Assembly (NCBI GenBank): GCA_002400895.1
Contig: NVRO01000148.1
Coordinates: 1 to 12,499, forward strand
DNA: 12,499 nt
Direction: 5' to 3'
Source: Planctomycetota bacterium
Lineage (GTDB): Bacteria; Planctomycetota; UBA1135
Shown here: piece by piece, positions 6,150-11,433 of the stretch
Layout of the letters: each line of letters starts with the position of its first letter
How positions within the stretch are numbered: the stretch's first letter is position 1
Translations under genes and position numbers: made by a program
Notes under the pieces: generated by a model
Seen by the model: the letters and a program-made list of their open reading frames with translations, nothing else
The model's database searches: none
What the model was told of the DNA's origin: nothing

Positions 6150-6240
6150 AAATTAAGTGGGCAGAATCCTGACACTGTAATCGGCAAATCACAGGTCTAG
6201 AATTTCCTATTTTTTTGAAATATTTTCTGGTTGATTCAAT

Positions 6241-6432
6241 ATGTGCCGTATTTGCACTCCTTTCATCGAAAACCTGAAGTTAATTCCGTGTCCAATTACC
6301 AAATCAGTGTTGATTGTCGGCTGGTCTACCAACCCGGAGGGCCCAGGCCACTTGATTGCCGACTATTTGGAGCGTAATAGCGGCTGGAAGGTATATCGAA
6401 TCAAACCCCTGGCTACCAGCAGCCTGGGGCCC
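6241..6432 (+). pseudogene. Orphan short frame, possibly the 5' remnant of a gene
   Basis: The 335 bases between the pseudo-receiver start (6149) and the mqnD stop (6485) hold an AT-rich patch at about 6195-6240 and then one plus-strand frame from ATG 6241. Its early part (TKSVLIVGWSTNPEGPGHL, then IADYLERNSGWKVYRI) looks protein-like, with a strand-glycine-rich-helix start as in Rossmann-type proteins. After about base 6430, at the palindrome GGGGCCCC (6426-6433), it becomes unstructured, and it runs antisense into mqnD to a stop at 6618. TTGAAA with AATATG 17 bases later overlaps the ATG, so GTG 6307 may be the real start. I do not recognise the family. It may be a truncated gene, a small peptide or chance. 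Confidence 0.3.
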
Positions 6433-6452
6433 CGGGACGACTTCGGGACTGA

Positions 6453-6464
6453 AGACGGCCGTCT
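6453..6464. repeat. 12-bp palindrome downstream of mqnD
   Basis: AGACGGCCGTCT is a perfect palindrome about 20 bases beyond the mqnD stop. A second perfect palindrome, GGGGCCCC, is at 6426-6433. They could fold at the end of the mqnD message, but no T tract follows on the minus strand. Confidence 0.3.
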
Positions 6465-6484
6465 ACCAACCGCTGAAAAACCGT

Positions 6485-7339
6485 TCAGCTCACGAAGTCG
6501 ATTTGCGGCGGTGCCGGCATCAGCCCGGCTCGATGCGCACGGTCCAGAAACAAGCGCACGGATTCACGACCGTCATCTCCGTAATCAAGGGTGCGTTGGT
6601 TCACATACATGGCGATGAACTCATCGGCAAGTTTCAAATCAAGGTTGCGACCGTACTGCAGTGCGTACTTCACCGCTTCTTCCCGGTGGTCCAGACCATA
6701 TTCAATCGAGGCACGCAACAATTCGGAAACACGCGGAATCAAATCCCCCAAATCGCGGCGGATGGTGTTGCCACCCAGCGGCAAGGGCAGCCCACCGGTT
6801 TCCGAGCCCCACCACACCCCGAGGTCTTCGAGCATCACCAAACCCTGATCCTGAAAAGTCAGTTGACCTTCGTGAATGATCAAGCCGGCATCAAAGTCGC
6901 CACGCTCCACCGCAACAGGAATCTGGTCGAACTCCACGACTGCAAAATCGTAGACTCCAATCCGCATTTGCGCAGCCAGGTGCGCCGACGTCCACTCACC
7001 GGGAATCGCCAGACGCTTGCCATTGCCTTTCTGCAAATCCTCAAGCTTGAATTCCTCGCGAGCAATAATACGTGGGCCGTAACCTTCGCCCATGGATGCG
7101 CCATGATTCAGGAGACAGTACTTGTCGGAGACATAGGCGTAGGCGTGAATCGAAACCGCGGTTATTTCGTACTCGCCGCGCATCGCCCTCTGGTTCAATG
7201 ATTCAATGTCCTCCAACTTGTGTATGAACTTGATATCACCTGTATCCAGATGATCCTCGGCCAATGCGTAGTGCATGAAGGCGTCATCCGGGTCCGGGCT
7301 ATGCGCGAGAATGATGGTTTTTTCAGCGGTTTCAGACAT
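6485..7339 (-). CDS. mqnD: 1,4-dihydroxy-6-naphthoate synthase (futalosine menaquinone pathway)
   Basis: The 284-residue protein matches MqnD, which converts cyclic de-hypoxanthine futalosine to 1,4-dihydroxy-6-naphthoate in the alternative route to menaquinone. The fold is like a periplasmic binding protein, but there is no signal peptide and the enzyme is cytoplasmic. Motifs in order: AHSPDPDDAFMHYAL (12-26); SIHAYAYVSDKYCLL (63-77); HGASMGEGYGPRII (79-92); PGEWTSAHL (113-121); GLIIHEGQLTF (152-162), with His156 at the proposed catalytic histidine; then LGVWWGSETGGLPLPLGG (173-190). Length and all motifs are as expected. No other mqn gene is in the window, so the pathway genes are dispersed. 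The ATG is the only sensible start: it lacks a Shine-Dalgarno, and TAGAAT lies only 11 bases upstream. This gene implies menaquinone-based respiration. Confidence 0.95.
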   Translation of the reverse strand: MSETAEKTIILAHSPDPDDAFMHYALAEDHLDTGDIKFIHKLEDIESLNQRAMRGEYEITAVSIHAYAYVSDKYCLLNHGASMGEGYGPRIIAREEFKLEDLQKGNGKRLAIPGEWTSAHLAAQMRIGVYDFAVVEFDQIPVAVERGDFDAGLIIHEGQLTFQDQGLVMLEDLGVWWGSETGGLPLPLGGNTIRRDLGDLIPRVSELLRASIEYGLDHREEAVKYALQYGRNLDLKLADEFIAMYVNQRTLDYGDDGRESVRLFLDRAHRAGLMPAPPQIDFVS

Positions 7340-7350
7340 GGGAGCCAGAC

Positions 7351-7356
7351 ATTCTA
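7351..7356 (-). promoter_or_regulatory. Possible -10 box of mqnD
   Basis: On the minus strand TAGAAT (5 of 6 to TATAAT) ends 11 bases before the mqnD ATG. Transcription starting about seven bases downstream would give a leader of only four or five bases, matching the absence of a Shine-Dalgarno. No -35 hexamer is seen at the standard spacing. Confidence 0.35.
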
Positions 7357-7456
7357 GCTACCGCCAAGCTGCCACGCCTACGCCATGGGTGCACCAGGAG
7401 AAGGCCGGCAAGAGAAAATAAACAATGCCGCCCGGGGGATCGAACGGCTATTGAGT

Positions 7457-7471
7457 GGCCTAAAAGAGGCC
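7457..7471 (-). terminator. Small hairpin after the Ser/Thr kinase gene
   Basis: GGCCT at 7457-7461 and AGGCC at 7467-7471 form a 5-bp stem, about 20 bases beyond the kinase stop on the minus strand. The T run is in the loop rather than after the stem, so this is a weak candidate. Nothing else is recognised in the 152-base gap 7340-7491. Confidence 0.25.
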
Positions 7472-7491
7472 GAATCGGAGTAAGGGAAAGA

Positions 7492-8439
7492 TTAGGTTCT
7501 CAACAAGAAGTCTTCTAGTGCCAAGCGCAAGTCGCTCAGACTGAAGTTGTCGTCACACAGGGAAAGGAAAATCAGTTGTTCGAGCTCGCGGGGTGCGCGT
7601 GGGTTTACTTCGCGGGCTTGGATGTAACCGAGAAAAAATGCTCGGTCGAGCTCACGCTCATCTTGCGAACATGCCTGTTCGGAAGTTCTGGCGAACTTCC
7701 AGGGAACTCGCTCAAACGGCAACGCACCGGTCAGCAGCTCATAAAGCATGATTGCAAAGGCCTGGGTGTCTCCCTTGGCACCGTGCTCCAGGAAGGGGTT
7801 GTAATGAGGAGTGGCCACCATCCAATCGTCGTGGTCACTTTGCGGGACCGGGTCAATCAGCCTCACCTGTCCATCGTTAGTGATGAACAAATTTTCCGGC
7901 TTGATATCACCGTGACAACACCAATGGCCAGAACTGACATGATGCTCGACGATGCGCACGGCATCGACCAACCAGCGCAGTTTTACGCCTTCCAGGGAGC
8001 GGATGCGCTCACGCAGGGTTGCGCCTTCGAGTTGCTCAAGAACCAAAACTGGGCGTTGGTCTTCGGTGTAGATGACCTCATGCAGGGAAACTACGCCTTC
8101 GCCATCGGCGGCGCGTAGTTTGTTGGCTTCAGCAAGCAGTTGGGAGTCGACCTCGTCAGCATCAAGGCATTCGGCTTGAGCACCTTCAATCGGGTCCAGA
8201 AACAGCGCTTCGGCCGGAGTTTCATCCGGACTTATGCGCGCCTGATCTCGCTGGGTAGTTACTTCGCCAAATCTGGGCACGTAACGACCACCGCCGCTAT
8301 CACAACCAACTTTGAGCGCAAACTTGCCGCCACGGTCGTCTTCTGCAGCGAATACTTCGCAGAAAGCTCCTCGACCGAGAAATCCAACCACTTCATAGTG
8401 GCCGATGGTTTGTCCTGGGTGAATTTGAGTCATTGTCAT
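7492..8439 (-). CDS. Serine/threonine protein kinase-like protein
   Basis: The 315-residue soluble kinase domain has the glycine loop FLGRGAFCEVFAAE (20-33), Lys43 in FALKV, the helix-C Glu104 in LLAEANKL, the catalytic loop CHGDIKPENLF (175-185) with Asp178, Lys180 and Asn183, Asp196 in LIDPV, and the C-lobe GDTQAFAIMLYELLTGALPF (223-242). The catalytic residues are present, but His-Arg-Asp is His-Gly-Asp and Asp-Phe-Gly is Asp-Pro-Val. These are changes seen in kinases that do not rely on activation-loop phosphorylation. A loop of about 50 residues (46-97) is inserted between the Lys strand and helix C. There is no membrane segment or sensor domain. Two ATGs compete: AAGGGA is too close to the one at 8439 but about seven bases from the one at 8433, so Met3 is the likelier start. 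The gene is divergent from map. The substrate is unknown. Confidence 0.88.
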   Translation of the reverse strand: MTMTQIHPGQTIGHYEVVGFLGRGAFCEVFAAEDDRGGKFALKVGCDSGGGRYVPRFGEVTTQRDQARISPDETPAEALFLDPIEGAQAECLDADEVDSQLLAEANKLRAADGEGVVSLHEVIYTEDQRPVLVLEQLEGATLRERIRSLEGVKLRWLVDAVRIVEHHVSSGHWCCHGDIKPENLFITNDGQVRLIDPVPQSDHDDWMVATPHYNPFLEHGAKGDTQAFAIMLYELLTGALPFERVPWKFARTSEQACSQDERELDRAFFLGYIQAREVNPRAPRELEQLIFLSLCDDNFSLSDLRLALEDFLLRT

Positions 8440-8490
8440 TTCCCTTACACCCCTATGTCGGCCAAATCCTGCTCCGGTCTTAAACTATGG

Positions 8491-8519
8491 TTGAAAATGA
8501 CCCTCACCTCCCCCACATT
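8491..8519 (+). promoter_or_regulatory. Possible promoter of map-sui1
   Basis: TTGAAA at 8491-8496 (5 of 6 to the -35 consensus) is followed after 17 bases by CACATT at 8514-8519 (a poor -10), ending eight bases before the map ATG. If used, the message would begin at or next to the ATG, in line with the lack of any Shine-Dalgarno. The 88-base gap must also hold the divergent kinase promoter, for which no clear box is seen. Confidence 0.35.
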
Positions 8520-8527
8520 CATCCAAC

Positions 8528-9454
8528 ATGAGCCTCAACACTAGCCCTGCACTCGACCCAGATACCGCCGAATTGTTCCGTCGCTCTGGGCGTATAGCCA
8601 GCCAAGCAAGGGAGTTAGGTATGGGCCTTATTGCTCCAGGGGTGGCCTTGCGCAAAGTGCTGGACGAGGTTGAAGACTTCATCCGCGACAGTGGGGCCGG
8701 ACCGGCATTCCCCGCACAAACCAGCCGTAACCACATCGCCGCCCACTATTGCCCTTCCCCCAACGATGCCACCGTCTACCAGGAGGGCGATGTAGTCAAA
8801 ATTGACATAGGAGTAGAGATTGACGGCTGGGTCTCTGATAACGCTGCCACCAAGTACCTGGGCGATGACCCGCGCCTGCAGCGCCTGGTAGATGCCAGCA
8901 GGGCGGCCTTGAATGCCGCAATTGCCAAGATTACCCCGGGAGTGAAAGTAACAGTCCTCTCGACCGAGATTGAAAAAGTGATTGAAGAGCATGGATTCCG
9001 CCCGGTATACAACCTGACCGGACACGGTGTAAACCAATGGACGGTGCACTGTGCACCACAAATCCCGGCAACTCCTGACCGCCACAACAAAGCCGTGTTA
9101 AGGCCGGGGATGGTGGTGGCGATTGAGCCGTTCGCAACCGATGGTCGTGGCAACGTCGGCGATCATGGGCGCGCAGAAATTTTCATGATTATTCGACCAC
9201 CCAAAAAAATGAAGGGGATCGACCCCGAAGTATGGGAGGTTATTGCCAACATGAATGGACTACCCTTTGCCCGCTGCACCTTCCCGCCAAGGCTACGTGG
9301 CGAGAAATTGGAATCAAGTCTGCAGCGCATGTTAAGGATAGGCGCGATGATGGTCTTTCCTCCCCTGGTCGACCCCAATCCTTCGGTTATGATTTCCCAA
9401 GCCGAGCATACCGTGATGATTTTGGAGGATGGCATCGAGGTGATTACCAAATGA
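8528..9454 (+). CDS. map: Methionine aminopeptidase, type II (archaeal-like)
   Basis: The 308-residue cytoplasmic metalloprotease of the M24 'pita-bread' fold removes the initiator methionine from new proteins. All five metal ligands are visible: Asp93 in KIDIG, Asp104 in VSDNA eleven residues later, His166 in LTGHGVN, Glu200 in AIEPFAT and Glu293 in SQAEHTVMI. Between Glu200 and Glu293 is the extra helical subdomain (about 225-285, with LPFARCTFPPRL) that defines type II enzymes. There is no N-terminal extension, as in archaeal (IIa) enzymes. Most bacteria use type I, so a type II copy suggests an old or transferred archaeal-like gene. The ATG at 8528 has no Shine-Dalgarno. The stop overlaps the sui1 start (ATGA), so the two genes are translationally coupled. 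Family assignment is firm. Confidence 0.95.
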   Translation: MSLNTSPALDPDTAELFRRSGRIASQARELGMGLIAPGVALRKVLDEVEDFIRDSGAGPAFPAQTSRNHIAAHYCPSPNDATVYQEGDVVKIDIGVEIDGWVSDNAATKYLGDDPRLQRLVDASRAALNAAIAKITPGVKVTVLSTEIEKVIEEHGFRPVYNLTGHGVNQWTVHCAPQIPATPDRHNKAVLRPGMVVAIEPFATDGRGNVGDHGRAEIFMIIRPPKKMKGIDPEVWEVIANMNGLPFARCTFPPRLRGEKLESSLQRMLRIGAMMVFPPLVDPNPSVMISQAEHTVMILEDGIEVITK

Positions 9455-9789
9455 GCGGTGGAGATGCCGAATCTTCCTTCGCCGACCTGTTTGCCAAGTT
9501 AGGGATTGAAGGCAGTGGTGAGGGGGAGCCAAGTTCCACCGAAGCGACCCTGCCCACCTTGAAGTCGGTGGTACTTGCATACCAAAAACGTTCCGGTAAC
9601 AAAGTGGTGACGACGGTCCGTGACATTCCGGATGAACTCCAAAACTCCACCCTCAAGCAAATCAAGAAATCGCTGGGGACGGGTGGGAGCGTGGTTGAGG
9701 GACAGTTGCACATTCAGGGTGACCGCCGTCGTGACCTCTGTGCCTGGTTTGAAAATCGCGGTGTAAAAGTACGCGGAGAGCGCGGGTGA
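9451..9789 (+). CDS. SUI1/eIF1-family translation initiation factor (YciH-like)
   Basis: The 112-residue protein has a short acidic N-terminal tail (1-35) and a full SUI1 domain (about 37-108). Visible are VVLAYQKRSGNKVVTTV, then LKQIKKSLGTGGSVVEG (68-84) with the hallmark Gly-Thr-Gly-Gly-Ser, then LHIQGDRRRDLCAWFENRG (86-104) with the conserved Gln-Gly-Asp. In eukaryotes and archaea this factor sits near the P site of the small subunit and guards start-codon choice; bacterial YciH is a related accessory factor. ATG 9451 is chosen because it overlaps the map stop and has GAGGTGAT at 9437-9444, six bases upstream, one of the best ribosome binding sites in the window. Initiation further upstream would run inside map in another frame. 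Its position directly after a type II methionine aminopeptidase is notable. Confidence 0.93.
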   Translation: MSGGDAESSFADLFAKLGIEGSGEGEPSSTEATLPTLKSVVLAYQKRSGNKVVTTVRDIPDELQNSTLKQIKKSLGTGGSVVEGQLHIQGDRRRDLCAWFENRGVKVRGERG

Positions 9790-9806
9790 GCCGCATGGGG
9801 GCTCAC
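9786..9806. terminator. Hairpin at the end of sui1
   Basis: GTGAGCC at 9786-9792, which includes the TGA stop of sui1, pairs perfectly with GGCTCAC at 9800-9806 around a seven-base loop. It lies between convergent genes (sui1 and the minus-strand gene ending at 9854) and may stop or stabilise the map-sui1 message. No T tract follows. Confidence 0.45.
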
Positions 9807-9853
9807 GGCCCTTGCTACCGGTTAGCTGCTACGCCGAAGTCTGCAAACAAGGC

Positions 9854-10219
9854 CTAAGCAGTCGGCAACGAAGTCTCTTTCTCATCCCCGGACTCGTCAT
9901 CAATGATATCCACAAAGGAATCAATCTCGGCCGGTGACAAGACTCCCTTGGCGACCAAAAGTCTGATCAGAGAAGCCAGATATAACTGGAGTTGTCCGTT
10001 ATCTCTCTGCAACTGCTCGATGCGCTTGTTCTGATCGGTGTCGACCCCGCCCTTTGCCCGCAGGCGACTACGTAACGTTTTCAAATCCCGCTCGGTGTCG
10101 GCAATGTCCAGGCGATTGCCGATGTCTCCCAACAGTAGTGTGCGTCCCCAACCCAACTTGTTCTCCCTGGTGTAGAACTTGCCAGCCGCTGCGGACGGGT
10201 CAGTTAACGGCGTCTGCAC
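9854..10219 (-). CDS. Small coiled-coil protein of unknown function
   Basis: The 121-residue protein belongs to no family that I can name. After about 20 poorly structured residues comes WGRTLLLGDIGNRLDIADTE (24-43), then a charged heptad-like helix (about 40-85, with LKTLRSRLRAK and KRIEQLQRDNGQLQLYLASL). Next is LIRLLVAKGVLSPAEIDSFV (84-103), which looks like a helix-turn-helix of the 'any-subunit' kind rather than a DNA reader, and an acidic tail (DIIDDESGDEKE). The GTG start lies 20 bases inside the 3' end of the amino-acid dehydrogenase gene, so the two are probably one operon with coupled translation. A later TTG start is possible because conservation appears to begin near residue 15. 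No membrane segment or Cys/His metal site is visible. Confidence 0.7.
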   Translation of the reverse strand: MQTPLTDPSAAAGKFYTRENKLGWGRTLLLGDIGNRLDIADTERDLKTLRSRLRAKGGVDTDQNKRIEQLQRDNGQLQLYLASLIRLLVAKGVLSPAEIDSFVDIIDDESGDEKETSLPTA

Positions 10220-11255
10220 CTACCGCTTCGATACGGCGATCACCATAGCGCTTGGCGGCACTGGCAACACAGATTCCCTCTTCATTGGAGATGGCGAACA
10301 TCACCTGGAGGTTGTCGTGAATCTTGTCCATCATGGAAAGGGCACGCTGCTCATCGTAGCCAGCGGGGTTCAGCTCGTTATAAACATTGATGAGCCCACC
10401 GGCATTGACCACGTAATCAGGTCCGTACAGAATCCCTGCTTGCTTCAAGGCAGCGCCATGGGCATCTTCCACCAGCAATTGGTTGTTGGCTGCCCCACAG
10501 ACCACACGTGCTTTAATGTAGGGCAGGGTGTCATCGTTAATCGATCCACCCAGGGCGCACGGGGCGTAAACATCACACTCGACCGAACGGATTGCGTCGG
10601 GAGAGACGATTATGCCGTCGCATTCAGCTGCGACATCTTGTGCAACTTTATCCAGAATATCAGCAACCACAATTTTGCCACCAGCTTCGGCAATCAACCT
10701 GGCGTAAGCGGAACCAACCGAACCTACACCCTCAATCGCAACCACCTTGTCAGTGAGATCATTGGAGCCGAAAGCTTCCTCCATGCAAGCCTTGAGTCCG
10801 ATGAAGCAGCCCCAGGCGGTGTAAGGCGAAGGGTTACCTGACTTGCCTGCCAGACCAACCACATGCTGGGTCTTGGTATTCACGGCGGCCATGTCTTCGA
10901 CTTTGGTGTTGACGTCTTCAGCGGTGATGTAGCTACCACCGAAGCTCTCCACAAACTCCCCCATCGACTTGAATAGGTCCTCGGTCTTGTTGGCGGGGTC
11001 GCCAATAATGACCGACTTTCCACCACCGAGATCGAGCCCCGCACAGGCAGCCTTGTAGGTCATCCCCTTGGACAGTCGCAGCACATCGAACAGAGCATCT
11101 GCCTCATTTGCATAAGGCCACAGGCGCATGCCACCCAATGCCGGACCAAGCACCTGGCTGTGGACAGAAATTATCGCGTGCAGGCCGGTCGCAGTGTCAA
11201 CTGCGCGTTTAACACTCTGGTAACCATCAGTGGGGATGTCTGTGATTTCTAACAT
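10200..11255 (-). CDS. Leucine dehydrogenase-type amino-acid dehydrogenase
   Basis: The 351-residue enzyme belongs to the Glu/Leu/Phe/Val dehydrogenase family, which reversibly deaminates branched-chain amino acids with NAD+ to give 2-oxo acids and ammonia. LGGMRLWPY (40-48) and LRLSKGMTYKAACAGLDLGGGK (59-80) carry Lys68 (substrate carboxylate) and catalytic Lys80, the same numbering as Bacillus leucine dehydrogenase. TAEDVN (111-116) holds the conserved Asp114. The Rossmann motif EGVGSVG (175-181) is followed by the acidic VVADI (196-200), which points to NAD. CGAANNQL (253-260) and VNAGGLINVYNE (283-294) complete the family pattern. Length is typical of leucine dehydrogenase (about 365) and shorter than glutamate dehydrogenase. 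No Shine-Dalgarno precedes the ATG. It is divergent from the helicase gene. Substrate preference among Leu, Val and Ile is not settled by sequence. Confidence 0.93.
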   Translation of the reverse strand: MLEITDIPTDGYQSVKRAVDTATGLHAIISVHSQVLGPALGGMRLWPYANEADALFDVLRLSKGMTYKAACAGLDLGGGKSVIIGDPANKTEDLFKSMGEFVESFGGSYITAEDVNTKVEDMAAVNTKTQHVVGLAGKSGNPSPYTAWGCFIGLKACMEEAFGSNDLTDKVVAIEGVGSVGSAYARLIAEAGGKIVVADILDKVAQDVAAECDGIIVSPDAIRSVECDVYAPCALGGSINDDTLPYIKARVVCGAANNQLLVEDAHGAALKQAGILYGPDYVVNAGGLINVYNELNPAGYDEQRALSMMDKIHDNLQVMFAISNEEGICVASAAKRYGDRRIEAVGADAVN

Positions 11256-11296
11256 GAGTAATTTTTATGACATGCAAATGGCATGCAGGGCCGGGT

Positions 11297-11324
11297 ATTA
11301 TCGCCCATTCCTAGGATCGTAAAA
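11297..11324 (-). promoter_or_regulatory. Possible promoter of the amino-acid dehydrogenase
   Basis: On the minus strand TTTTAC (11319-11324) and GATAAT (11297-11302, 5 of 6) are 16 bases apart, giving a predicted start near 11290 and a leader of about 35 bases. Within that leader is the palindromic element CATGC-N5-GCATG (11271-11285), which could be an operator or a small hairpin. CATAAA, eight bases before the ATG, is an alternative -10 that would give a leaderless message. Confidence 0.4.
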
Positions 11325-11381
11325 GTGTGGAGCCGCCGCCTGTAAAAAGCAAATGCCCCAACCTCTTGCAAGACAACCATT

Positions 11382-11401
11382 AAGCCTAAGCCGGCTTTTT
11401 T
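11382..11401 (+). terminator. Terminator-like stem and T run upstream of the helicase gene
   Basis: AAGCC (11382-11386) and GGCTT (11393-11397) form a 5-bp stem with a six-base loop, running into six Ts (11396-11401). The alternative fold is the 10-bp palindrome AAGCCGGCTT (11388-11397). It would stop plus-strand transcripts entering the helicase gene. No plus-strand gene is seen upstream, so it may act on antisense or short RNA from the divergent gap, or be chance. Confidence 0.3.
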
Positions 11402-11433
11402 GAGAGGGTGTCCATTTTACTGGACACTTCATC
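11402..11433 (+). promoter_or_regulatory. Shine-Dalgarno separated from the helicase start by a hairpin
   Basis: GAGAGG at 11402-11407 is the only Shine-Dalgarno-like sequence before the ATG at 11434. It is 26 bases away, too far to act directly. Exactly between them GTGTCCA (11408-11414) pairs perfectly with TGGACAC (11421-11427) around TTTTAC. Folding the hairpin removes 20 bases and leaves a six-base spacing (11428-11433), which is ideal. An in-frame TGA at 11401-11403 excludes any earlier start. The same palindrome could also be a protein-binding operator. Confidence 0.5.

Noticed and set aside
6356..7201. Long plus-strand frame (281 codons) across mqnD
   Set aside because: It is antisense to the clearly conserved mqnD, has no recognisable motif and no start signal; a shadow of the codon bias on the other strand.
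6468..7331. 15-16 base near-perfect inverted repeat (AACCGCTGAAAAA...) flanking mqnD
   Set aside because: One copy is in the mqnD start codons and the other just beyond its stop, with 13 identical bases. In a window this long one such pair is expected about by chance, there is no target duplication or transposase, and the gene is a normal housekeeping gene.
7576..8118. Plus-strand frame of 180 codons across the Ser/Thr kinase
   Set aside because: The minus strand carries the full set of kinase motifs here; the plus frame has none.
10179..10841. Plus-strand frame of 220 codons antisense to the amino-acid dehydrogenase
   Set aside because: The minus-strand enzyme has every family motif in this stretch; the plus frame has no recognisable protein character.
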